Source: Ferruginivarius sediminum
Lineage (GTDB): Bacteria; Pseudomonadota; Alphaproteobacteria; Kiloniellales; Rhodovibrionaceae
DNA length: 64,000 bases
Direction of reading: 5' to 3'
Assembly: GCF_003344765.1 (NCBI RefSeq)
Contig: NZ_QPMH01000018.1
Coordinates: forward strand, 1 to 64,000
In this document: piece by piece, positions 1-6,681 of the stretch
Layout: each line of letters opens with the position of its first letter
How positions within the stretch are numbered: the stretch's first letter is position 1
Program-made: the position numbers and the translations under genes
Notes under the pieces: model-generated
Seen by the model: the letters and a program-made list of their open reading frames with translations, nothing else
The model's database searches: none
What the model was told of the DNA's origin: nothing

Positions 1-264
1 GCGCCCTGGTCCCCTTGTCTCGGAGCGTTCATCACTACGCATTACTTCGGATTGAGCCTTTCGGAGCAGAACCTACGCGCCTACACCTTGAAAACACGGA
101 CATGAGAGTGGGCGACAGGTGCGCGGGGGTTTTGGAAGGGCGTAGTCCGGAAAATCAAGAAGTAAGAATGCTTCGCATTCACATGCGACGCTTTTCACCT
201 TATGTGTTGTTCGGCACGGCGGAGCGTGGGCTCCGGCGATGCAGCGGGTTCAACGGCACGGGCA
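1..264. other. non-coding leader upstream of the iron permease
   Basis: I see no convincing gene here. The segment is less GC-rich than its surroundings. It holds a perfect 6-3-6 palindrome, GAATGC-TTC-GCATTC (166-180), which resembles half of a Fur-type iron box and lies about 85 bases before the permease start. An ATPase gene that would complete the transporter is not present in the visible sequence. Confidence 0.4.
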
Positions 265-2100
265 ATGAGCGGAATCACCGACGAACAGATTCAGCGCGGA
301 GAGACCGACGGCGCCGCGACGCGGCCGCTGACCGCCGAGGTGCAGGCGACCACCCTGCCCCTCGACGAGCCGGGCGGCGAGGTACCCGGGCCGGCCGGCA
401 CGGGCGCGACGACGCCGTCCGGTGGCGGCGCACGGCGCCTGTGGCGGGCCGGGCGCCGGCCCGGCGTGCTGACCTGGATCGCCGTTGCGGTCGCCGCCCT
501 GCTGGCCATCCCGGTGCTGACCGTCGTCGCGCAGCTTCTTACCCCCAGCGAATCCAACGTCTGGGGCCATCTCGTCGACACGGTGCTGCCGCGCTATCTG
601 TGGAACACGCTGTGGCTGGTTCTGGGCGTCGGATTGCTGGTGCCCGTCATCGGCACGGGCACGGCATGGCTGGTGACGATCTGCCGGTTTCCCGGCCGCC
701 GCGTGTTCGAGTGGGCGCTGATCCTGCCGCTGGCGGTGCCGGCCTACGTGATGGCCTACACCTACACCGACTTCCTGCAGTTCACGGGTCCCGTGCAGAC
801 GGCGTTGCGGGAAATCACCGGCTGGGGGCCGCGGGCATACTGGTTCCCGGAGATCCGCTCGCTGCCGGGCGCCATCGTGATGCTGGCATTTGTGCTCTAC
901 CCTTATGTCTACCTTCTTGCGCGCGCCTCGTTCCTGGAGCAGTCGGTCTGCGCGCTGGAGGTCAGCCGCACGCTGGGTTGCGGGCGCTGGTCCAGCTTCT
1001 TCCGCGTCGCGCTGCCGCTGGCGCGCCCGTCGATCGTGGCCGGCACGTCGTTGGCGCTAATGGAGACCCTGGCCGATTTCGGCACCGTCAGTTACTTCGG
1101 CGTGCAGACCTTCACGACCGGCATCGTGCGCGCCTGGACGTCGTTCGGCGACCGGATCGCCGCGTCCCAGCTTGCGGCGGTGCTGCTGGCGTTCGTCTTC
1201 ATTATCCTGGTGCTGGAGCGGTATAACCGGGGCAAGGCGCGCTACCATCACACCTCGGCCCGCTATCAGCGGCTGCCGGGATATCGCCTTCACGGCGCGA
1301 CGGCAGCGGCGGCGTGGCTGGCCTGCGCCCTGCCGCTGACCATCGGCTTCCTGCTGCCGGCCCTCATTCTGGTGAAGATGTCGGTCGAGGCTGGCGACGC
1401 GCAGTTCGGCGCCCGCTTCCTGGAACTGGCGTTCAATTCGTTCAGCCTGGCCACCATCACGGCCGTCCTGGCCGTCATCCTGGCGACCGTCATGGCCTAT
1501 GCCGTGCGGCTGCAGCCGAACCGCGCCGCCTTCCTGGCAAACCGCATGGCGGGCATGGGCTATGCGGTTCCCGGCACGGTCATCGCTATCGGCGTCCTGC
1601 TGCCCTTCGCCGCCTTCGACAATGCGCTCGACGCCTGGATGCGGGCCACGCTGGGCATCTCCACGGGGCTGCTGCTGACGGGCAGCGTCGCGGCCCTGGT
1701 GTTCGCCTACATCGTTCGCTTCCTGGCGGTGTCGCTGAATACCATGGAGGCAAGCCTGGGGCGCGTGCGGCCGACCATGGACGACGCGGCCCGCGCCCTG
1801 GGTCACGGCCCCGTCAGCACGCTGCTGCGCGTGCATGCACCGATGATGTGGGGCTCCATGCTGACAGCGGGGCTGGTGGTTTTCGTGGATGTTATGAAGG
1901 AACTGCCGGCAACCCTTGTGATGCGGCCGTTCAACTTCGACACGCTGGCGGTCCAGGCCTACAACCTTGCCGCCGACGAGCGCCTGACCGAGGCATCGAC
2001 GGCGGCACTGACCATCGTCGCGGTCGGTATCCTGCCGGTCATCCTGCTGTCGAAAACCATCGCCAGGTCCCGGCCGGGCAGCCGGAAGTCGGGCATGTAG
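265..2100 (+). CDS. fbpB: iron(III) ABC transporter fused permease, FbpB/SfuB type
   Basis: This is an inner-membrane permease of 611 aa in which two binding-protein-dependent transport domains are fused, as in FbpB/SfuB-type ferric iron importers. Hydrophobic segments occur throughout from about residue 70. Two EAA-type cytoplasmic loops that would contact the ATPase are visible: SRTLGCGRWSSFFRVALPL in the first half and DAARALGHGPVSTLLRVHAP in the second. The ATG at 265 is chosen because the upstream extension to 202 is not protein-like. The matching binding protein lies convergently at 2599-3618. No ATPase gene is in the window, so it is either just upstream or unlinked. Iron specificity is inferred from the neighbouring binding protein and Fur-like sites. 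Confidence 0.85.
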   Translation: MSGITDEQIQRGETDGAATRPLTAEVQATTLPLDEPGGEVPGPAGTGATTPSGGGARRLWRAGRRPGVLTWIAVAVAALLAIPVLTVVAQLLTPSESNVWGHLVDTVLPRYLWNTLWLVLGVGLLVPVIGTGTAWLVTICRFPGRRVFEWALILPLAVPAYVMAYTYTDFLQFTGPVQTALREITGWGPRAYWFPEIRSLPGAIVMLAFVLYPYVYLLARASFLEQSVCALEVSRTLGCGRWSSFFRVALPLARPSIVAGTSLALMETLADFGTVSYFGVQTFTTGIVRAWTSFGDRIAASQLAAVLLAFVFIILVLERYNRGKARYHHTSARYQRLPGYRLHGATAAAAWLACALPLTIGFLLPALILVKMSVEAGDAQFGARFLELAFNSFSLATITAVLAVILATVMAYAVRLQPNRAAFLANRMAGMGYAVPGTVIAIGVLLPFAAFDNALDAWMRATLGISTGLLLTGSVAALVFAYIVRFLAVSLNTMEASLGRVRPTMDDAARALGHGPVSTLLRVHAPMMWGSMLTAGLVVFVDVMKELPATLVMRPFNFDTLAVQAYNLAADERLTEASTAALTIVAVGILPVILLSKTIARSRPGSRKSGM

Positions 2101-2138
2101 CCTGCCGGAGATCGTCTTTCGTCCCCCCGCCGCCCGAG

Positions 2139-2291
2139 ATGTTGGCTTGCCCGCTGCTGGCGGCCGACCAATATCCTGATGACACGTATGAAATGGTCGA
2201 ACTGGCAGGTCGGATGCGGGCACCGGCAAACGAGGTCGTGGAAAAATGCCTCGAAAGGCTGGCGACCCGGAGCGATCGTCCTGCCCAGTAA
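2139..2291 (+). CDS. possible 50-aa small protein
   Basis: This short frame starts at ATG 2139 and encodes an acidic, helix-prone peptide with no domain I recognise. It fills the gap between the permease and the next small gene and ends 12 bases before that gene. No clear ribosome binding site precedes the start, and an internal ATG near 2193 would give about 32 aa. It is listed only because the composition is more protein-like than random GC-rich frames. It could be non-coding. Confidence 0.25.
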   Translation: MLACPLLAADQYPDDTYEMVELAGRMRAPANEVVEKCLERLATRSDRPAQ

Positions 2292-2303
2292 GGGGTGTAG
2301 ATC

Positions 2304-2525
2304 GTGGCCGATATCCAGGAGGGCGACCGCTTCGAGGAGATCCTGCCCACAGGCGAAGCGGCAACGCTGTGGCAGGTCATCTCCCGCGGCAGCGACGGAC
2401 GCGCACACGTCTTCAGCGTGGACGATCCCGGCGACGTTCGGGTGGTTCATTCAGACCGGCTTCTGGACCCGGCACACTATCGCCCGGTCGCGCCGGTCCA
2501 CTACTCGCCGCCCGAAGCCACTTAG
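2304..2525 (+). CDS. small conserved-looking hypothetical protein, 73 aa
   Basis: This encodes a 73-aa acidic soluble protein that starts with GTG at 2304, behind the ribosome binding site AAGGGGTG six bases upstream. The sequence (GDRFEE, a TLWQVISRG-like strand, VVHSDRLLDPAHY) suggests a small beta-rich, SH3-like fold. I do not recognise a named family. It has no signal peptide or membrane segment. It follows the iron permease on the same strand at about 200 bases and converges on the binding-protein gene. Its function is unknown. Confidence 0.6.
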   Translation: MADIQEGDRFEEILPTGEAATLWQVISRGSDGRAHVFSVDDPGDVRVVHSDRLLDPAHYRPVAPVHYSPPEAT

Positions 2526-2549
2526 TTAAGGAAAACCCGGATGCAAATT

Positions 2550-2579
2550 GGCGGGCCCCATTTCGCGGAGCCCGCCGTG
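2550..2579. terminator. stem-loop between convergent genes
   Basis: A GC-rich hairpin (arms GGCGGGCCCC and GGAGCCCGCC with one mismatch, seven-base loop) lies between the ends of the convergent genes at 2304-2525 and 2599-3618. No strong T-run follows on either strand, so it is only a possible terminator. Confidence 0.35.
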
Positions 2580-2598
2580 CTTCGTCGGCGCTATCGGG

Positions 2599-3618
2599 TT
2601 ACTTCCAGCCGACGCGGTCGAAGATCATCTGCGCCTCGGGCTGGTTCTCGCCGTAAACCGCCACGTTGACGTTGTCCACCTTGAACTCGCCGAAGTCCTT
2701 CAGCTTGGTGTTGGGTGCCACGCCTTCCACGACGGGGTACTCGTTGTTGCCGTCGGCAAAACGGCGCTGGGCAAAGTCGCTGGCGAGGAACTCCAGGAAG
2801 CGGACCGCGTTCTCCGGGTTGGGGCCATTCGCGATCTTGCCGGCGCCGGAGATGTTGACGTGCACGCCGCGGCCGTCCTGGTTCGGGAAGACGACGCCGA
2901 TGCTCTCCGATAGTTCGGGCCGCTCCTCCATGACACGCAGGTAGTAATAATGGTTGGCGACGGCCACACCGCACTCGCCGGCGGCCACGCCGAGGATCTG
3001 GTCCGTGTCGCCGCCTTCCGGCTCGCGCGCGAAGTTCTCGACGACGCCGCGGGCCCAGGTCTCGGCCTCTTCGGCCCCGTGATGTTCGATCATGCTGGCC
3101 AACAGCGACTGGTTGTAGACGTTGGAGCTGGAGCGGATGCAAACCTCGCCCTTCAGCACCGGGTCCGCGAGATCCTCGTAAGCGGTAGCCGGTGGCGCGT
3201 CGTAGCGCTGCGCGTCGTAAAATATGATCCGGGCGCGCGTGGAGTAGCCGAACCATTTGCCGTCGGGATGCCGAAAGTGCGCCGGAACGCGGCTTTCCAG
3301 GGTATCGGAACTGACGGACTCAAGAATGCCGGCCTCCTCGGCCCGCCACAGGCGTCCGGCGTCGACCGTGATCAGGATGTCGGCCGGCGTGTTCCGTCCC
3401 TCGCTCTTGATCCGCTGGATCAGGGCGTCGCTCTTGCCCTGAATGCGGTTGACGTCGATGCCCGTCCGCTCGGTGAACTCTTCATAGAGCGCCTCGTCGG
3501 TCTGGTAGTGCCTGGCCGAGTAGATATTGACGTCGCCCTCCGCAGCGGCGGACCCTGCCGCCAAGCCAACGCCCACGGCAGTCGCCGCCGCGGTCAATGC
3601 TGTCAGCGTCACGCGCAT
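2599..3618 (-). CDS. fbpA: iron(III) ABC transporter periplasmic binding protein
   Basis: This 339-aa protein belongs to the ferric-iron binding family (FbpA/FutA/SfuA) that delivers Fe3+ to an ABC permease. The N-terminus is a Sec signal peptide (MRVTLTALTAAATAVGVG... AAA-E, cleavage near residue 26), followed by the family opening VNIYSARHYQTDE, with its conserved Tyr. A Tyr cluster (ANHYYYLR) in the C-terminal half fits the Fe3+-coordinating tyrosines of the family. The ATG at 3618 is chosen because AGAGGGG lies six bases upstream. The in-frame ATG at 3645 is an alternative. An iron-box-like site about 65 bases upstream (3683-3707) suggests repression by Fur or a related regulator. It converges with the permease, so the transporter genes are split across strands. 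Confidence 0.88.
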   Translation of the reverse strand: MRVTLTALTAAATAVGVGLAAGSAAAEGDVNIYSARHYQTDEALYEEFTERTGIDVNRIQGKSDALIQRIKSEGRNTPADILITVDAGRLWRAEEAGILESVSSDTLESRVPAHFRHPDGKWFGYSTRARIIFYDAQRYDAPPATAYEDLADPVLKGEVCIRSSSNVYNQSLLASMIEHHGAEEAETWARGVVENFAREPEGGDTDQILGVAAGECGVAVANHYYYLRVMEERPELSESIGVVFPNQDGRGVHVNISGAGKIANGPNPENAVRFLEFLASDFAQRRFADGNNEYPVVEGVAPNTKLKDFGEFKVDNVNVAVYGENQPEAQMIFDRVGWK

Positions 3619-3682
3619 CGCGTAGCCCCTCTTTACCTGTCGCATCGGCGCATGGTCCGCGCCTGAAACCTGTTCACAACCG

Positions 3683-3707
3683 ATAATGCAAATCATTCGC
3701 ATTATCA
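3683..3707 (-). promoter_or_regulatory. Fur-box-like operator of the iron binding-protein gene
   Basis: This is a 25-base near-palindrome with outer arms GATAATGC and GCATTATC around AATCATTC. It closely matches the Fur consensus GATAATGATAATCATTATC in both arms. It lies 65 bases upstream of the binding-protein start, where it could cover the promoter. The bound regulator could be Fur, Mur or Irr-like and cannot be told from sequence. Confidence 0.7.
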
Positions 3708-3781
3708 AGGCATGTTTGAAGACGTTTTGCCGCATGTGGGTGGCGCTGGACGAGGCGAACGCTTGTCGCCGCGTGCAGGTG

Positions 3782-3814
3782 AAAAAAGCCCCGCCGGATA
3801 TTTGCCGACGGGGC
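3782..3814 (-). terminator. Rho-independent terminator
   Basis: Read on the minus strand, a 10-bp stem (GCCCCGTCGG / CCGGCGGGGC, one G-T pair) with loop CAAATAT is followed directly by six Ts. It could end the candidate sRNA, the oxidoreductase transcript from 3981-5207, or both. Confidence 0.85.
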
Positions 3815-3880
3815 CGCAAGTCAGTCATACAGGAGAGATCGATGCCAACCGGACTGGCGCGCGGCCGCCCCGCTGCATCG
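3782..3880 (-). ncRNA. candidate iron-regulated small RNA (~99 nt)
   Basis: On the minus strand a sigma70-like promoter (-35 TTGCAT at 3910-3915, 17-base spacer, -10 TAGAGT at 3887-3892) overlaps a Fur-box-like site. A strong Rho-independent terminator follows at 3782-3814. This predicts a short transcript starting near 3880 and ending near 3782. It carries the stretch CUCUCCU (complement of 3831-3837), a perfect anti-Shine-Dalgarno sequence, as seen in many regulatory sRNAs. Promoter placement, operator overlap, terminator and lack of a good ORF together suggest a RyhB/PrrF-like iron-sparing RNA. Alternatives are a 3' UTR product of the upstream oxidoreductase gene or an attenuated leader of the iron binding-protein gene. 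Confidence 0.5.
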
Positions 3881-3886
3881 ACGCGC

Positions 3887-3936
3887 ACTCTAGCGGCGGC
3901 TCCAGTCAAATGCAATTGCAAATCATTATCATTTTC
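3887..3936 (-). promoter_or_regulatory. promoter with overlapping Fur-box-like site
   Basis: The -35 TTGCAT (3910-3915) and -10 TAGAGT (3887-3892) are 17 bases apart on the minus strand. The operator-like run GAAAATGATAATGATT followed by TGCAATTGCA (about 3911-3936) overlaps and extends upstream of the -35. GATAATGATT matches the Fur consensus core. Derepression in low iron would be expected. No start codon with a good ribosome binding site follows before the terminator. Confidence 0.6.
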
Positions 3937-3980
3937 ATCGCTTGGCAAACAGCGAACGATGGCCGAGGCCGCGCTGTCCG

Positions 3981-5207
3981 TCAGCAGGCTTCGCAAAGGC
4001 GGTAATCGGCGGCCTTGCGCCTGTCGAGATCGTCGTAGATTTGGAGCGCGCGCGTCGGATCCAGCGTCAGATCGGGCTCCAGCCCATCGCCGAGACGCAT
4101 CAATTGCACGCCATACCAGGCCGTGCCGGCGCCCGGCGGCATTTGCGCGGGAAAGCCGCCCTCGACCCGAAGTGCGCCCTCGGCCTGCCGGGCTATCAGA
4201 CGGCTCGGCAGGTCCGGCTCGACAGCCAGCGGGCGCGCCATTCCCACGAGATCGGCGGAACCGGACTGGAGTGCCTGGACAAGCCCGGCGCGGGTCCGCA
4301 GCCCCCCGGTCACGAGAACCGGCTTGTGGAACACATCCCGGATAGAATCGGCGTAGTCCAGGAAGAACGCCTCACGCGCCCGCGTACTCTCCGATTTCAA
4401 TTCGCTGGCTCCGGATTCGTCGGATTCGTACGTACCACCGCTGATTTCCAGCAGGTCGATGGCTTCCTCGTTCAGCCATCCCGTCACCTGCCGGCTTTCC
4501 TCCATCGAGAAGCCGCCCTTGGAAAAGTCCGCCGAGTTCAGCTTGACGCCAACGGGAAAGGCCTGGCCCACCGCGGCACGAACGGCGCGAATGACCTCCA
4601 TAAGCATCCGCGCCCGATTCACCAGCGATCCGCCCCATCCATCCGTGCGGCGGTTGAATCGCGGTGAGAGGAACTGGCTTAGCAAAAAGCCGTGGGCGGC
4701 GTGGATCTCGACGCCGGTGAAACCGCCTTCCCGCGCGGTGGCAGCGGCACGCGCAAAGCCGGCGACGGTCTCCGCGATCCCGTCCTCCGACATCTCCCGC
4801 GCGTGGTTGCCGCGCACCTCCACCGCAGACGGCGCCGCCGGCCGGTCGTTCACACCACCATAGGTGAGCGCACCGGCATGTCCGAGTTGCGCCCAGAAGT
4901 GCGTCCCGTTCTCTGTTCCTGCCGCCGTCATCCGCCGTAGCGCTGTCATGGCCGCCGGGCTTTGTATCCGGTCCAGCGCCAGGTTGCCGGGTCGTTCCGG
5001 GTAGCGATGGTCGACCTGCACTTCACCGATCAGGACAAGCCCCGCTCCACCATGCGCCCAGCGTCGGTAAAGCCGCTCCTGCGCCTGCGTGGCGCCGCCG
5101 GCGCCATCGCCCAGGCCATCCGACATCGCCGGCTTGACGATGCGGTTCTTGATCACGGCGCCGCACGGCAGCTCCAGCGGGCTGGCAAAAGCCTCGGCTT
5201 CACTCAT
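3981..5207 (-). CDS. NADH:flavin oxidoreductase, Old Yellow Enzyme family
   Basis: This is a 408-aa FMN-dependent TIM-barrel oxidoreductase of the OYE/2,4-dienoyl-CoA reductase group. It probably reduces an activated C=C bond, substrate unknown. Visible family features are the N-terminal strand with KNRIVKPAMSDGLGD, the motif EIHAAHGFLLSQFLSPRFN followed by RTDGWGGS, and the late phosphate-binding strand VLVTGGLRTRAGL. The length fits single-domain OYEs, without the C-terminal FAD/4Fe-4S module of dienoyl-CoA reductases. Its ATG overlaps the stop of the ArsR regulator by four bases (ATGA), so the two are translationally coupled. Regulation by that repressor, perhaps in response to an electrophile, is inferred. 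Confidence 0.85.
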   Translation of the reverse strand: MSEAEAFASPLELPCGAVIKNRIVKPAMSDGLGDGAGGATQAQERLYRRWAHGGAGLVLIGEVQVDHRYPERPGNLALDRIQSPAAMTALRRMTAAGTENGTHFWAQLGHAGALTYGGVNDRPAAPSAVEVRGNHAREMSEDGIAETVAGFARAAATAREGGFTGVEIHAAHGFLLSQFLSPRFNRRTDGWGGSLVNRARMLMEVIRAVRAAVGQAFPVGVKLNSADFSKGGFSMEESRQVTGWLNEEAIDLLEISGGTYESDESGASELKSESTRAREAFFLDYADSIRDVFHKPVLVTGGLRTRAGLVQALQSGSADLVGMARPLAVEPDLPSRLIARQAEGALRVEGGFPAQMPPGAGTAWYGVQLMRLGDGLEPDLTLDPTRALQIYDDLDRRKAADYRLCEAC

Positions 5208-5539
5208 TCATCAATATCCTCGCTGCTGTGCCCGCCCTGGCCGATCTCGCCGCCAAGCCGATCCAGGAAGGTTCTGATCGCCGGCTCGTTGCGGCGATAG
5301 AAGGTGAAGCGCCCGTGGCGTTCCGAAGCAACGAGGCCGGCGCGCTTCAGCAGGCTCATGTACGTCGAGATGGTGGACTGCGACACGCCCGCCTTTTCCT
5401 GAATGTAGCCGACGCAGACACCGTCCACGTCCGCATGCTCCGGCAGTGGCGGCGGGAAATTCGACCGGTCCTTCAACCAAACCAAGATCCGGCGGCGAAT
5501 CGGATTGTCCAAGGCCATCAGGGCTTCATTCATATCCAT
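5204..5539 (-). CDS. ArsR-family winged-helix transcriptional regulator
   Basis: This 111-aa ArsR/SmtB-type repressor has a complete winged helix: NPIRRRILVWL at the N-terminus, the recognition helix region AGVSQSTISTYMSLLKRAGL at about 53-72, and the wing ERHGRFTFYRRNE. It lacks the ELCVCDL metal site of ArsR. A single Cys precedes the HTH (GVCVGYIQ), so a thiol or electrophile sensor is possible but unproven. It is the first gene of a two-gene operon with the OYE-type oxidoreductase. The A/T-rich stretch just upstream (about 5545-5570) is the likely promoter and autoregulatory site. Confidence 0.82.
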   Translation of the reverse strand: MDMNEALMALDNPIRRRILVWLKDRSNFPPPLPEHADVDGVCVGYIQEKAGVSQSTISTYMSLLKRAGLVASERHGRFTFYRRNEPAIRTFLDRLGGEIGQGGHSSEDIDE

Positions 5540-5620
5540 ATATCGAGAAATAGCGATTTATAGATTCGTGTCAAGCCGAACCTTGAACCGAACCATCCGA
5601 CACCTTCCCAAATTTGCGGA

Positions 5621-6265
5621 TTAAGCTGCCGAACCGATTGGGACGGACATGACGACGCGGCCTTCCTCGGGCACGTCGGTTTCCAACTTTCCGCCCATTC
5701 GCCGGGCCAGCAACCAGGTGAAGTGGCCCTGGACCGAGCGGGGCGTCAGCTCCTCGAAATCGATGTCGTCAGACAAGGCAGCGCGGCTTTCCGGTCGCAG
5801 GCCGGCATCGCGTCCAGCGGCGGTCACGGCGACACGGGGCCGGTCGCCCGCCGTCACCTCCGCCGTCAACTCACCGCCGCGCGGCAGTGCCTCCAGCCCA
5901 AGCGCAATCATGTTGAGGAGGAGCTTGCCCGACCCGTCGGGCGCGGCGCCCAGGTCGTCGGCGCGCCAGACCAGCGTCGACTTGTGAGGCGCGGCGAATC
6001 CCTCGGCAAGCTGGCGAAGCTGCCCGGGATCGGCGTCTACGCGGTGCCCTGCCCGGCCATATGCCAGACGATAGAACTGGACAACGGCCAGCGCCTGTCG
6101 CGCGGAGCCGGAGATCAGGCGAACCGCGTCCCCCATCATATCAGGGTCCGGGTCCTCCTCCATCAGTTCCATGCCGTTATTGACCGCCCCGATCGGACTG
6201 ACCAAATCGTGACAGAGCCGCGATGACAGCAACTCGGCAATGCGCAGATCGACCTGAAGATCCAT
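5621..6265 (-). CDS. chpT: ChpT-like histidine phosphotransferase
   Basis: This 214-aa protein resembles ChpT, which relays phosphate from the hybrid kinase CckA to CtrA and CpdR in alphaproteobacteria. The H-box SRLCHDLVSPIGAVNNGMEL puts the phospho-accepting His at about residue 19. A degenerate ATPase-like domain follows (NMIALGLEALPRGGEL, then GHFTWLLARRMGG), lacking clear ATP-binding G-boxes, as in ChpT. The ATG at 6265 is chosen because the extension to 6322 is Arg/Pro-rich and not typical of the family. It is a single gene here, diverging from the DUF3553 gene. Its presence supports an alphaproteobacterial host with a CtrA pathway. Confidence 0.82.
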   Translation of the reverse strand: MDLQVDLRIAELLSSRLCHDLVSPIGAVNNGMELMEEDPDPDMMGDAVRLISGSARQALAVVQFYRLAYGRAGHRVDADPGQLRQLAEGFAAPHKSTLVWRADDLGAAPDGSGKLLLNMIALGLEALPRGGELTAEVTAGDRPRVAVTAAGRDAGLRPESRAALSDDIDFEELTPRSVQGHFTWLLARRMGGKLETDVPEEGRVVMSVPIGSAA

Positions 6266-6463
6266 GCCCGACGCTCTCCCCCTGTTCCCGCGCATCCTGG
6301 CGAGCGGGAACCGGGGAGACAACCCCGCCGCCGGGATAATCCCGAAGCGAGCGCACTCCCGCGGCGAAAGTCTGTCGCTGCGGCCCTTTAGGATGTCGCT
6401 TTGAGTCTTTTGGATGACGCGCTGCGGGCACTAGACTGCCCAACCGTATCGAAGGGTGAGGTC

Positions 6464-6643
6464 ATGAGGCACGACTTGGCGCCGGGCGTGCTGGTCCGGA
6501 ATCCACAGGCTCCCGAGTGGGGCGTGGGGCAGGTTCAGTCCGCCATCGGCAACCGCGTGACCGTGAACTTCGAGAACATGGGAAAACAACTGATCGATAT
6601 CGACCACGCGGACCTCGAGGTTGTGGACGAGGACCGGCAGTAG
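6464..6643 (+). CDS. DUF3553 small protein
   Basis: This 59-aa soluble protein matches the DUF3553 pattern: an N-terminal PGxxVRNPxxPEWGVGQVQS strand, then NRVTVNFENMGKQLID, an SH3-like beta domain often seen in alphaproteobacteria and at the ends of helicases such as UvrD/PcrA. The start at ATG 6464 follows GGGTGAG by a few bases. It ends 38 bases before the formate dehydrogenase operon on the same strand and could be co-transcribed. Its function is unknown, and a nucleic-acid role is only suggested by the helicase context of the family. Confidence 0.75.
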   Translation: MRHDLAPGVLVRNPQAPEWGVGQVQSAIGNRVTVNFENMGKQLIDIDHADLEVVDEDRQ

Positions 6644-6681
6644 AGGCCGATACGCAGACTGGGAAGACGGAAACAGCAATC

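Larger units (their letters stand above)
3619..3980. other. 362-base intergenic region carrying two iron boxes
   Basis: The gap between the iron binding-protein gene and the oxidoreductase gene holds, from right to left, an iron-box promoter, a candidate ~99-nt RNA with terminator, and a second iron box for the binding protein. I find no protein-coding gene in it. Confidence 0.6.

Noticed and set aside
3842-4345. Plus-strand frame with a good AGGAGAG ribosome site
   Set aside because: The frame is Arg-rich, runs through the iron-box promoter and then antisense through the oxidoreductase gene. The AGGAGAG is better read as the complement of an anti-Shine-Dalgarno seed.
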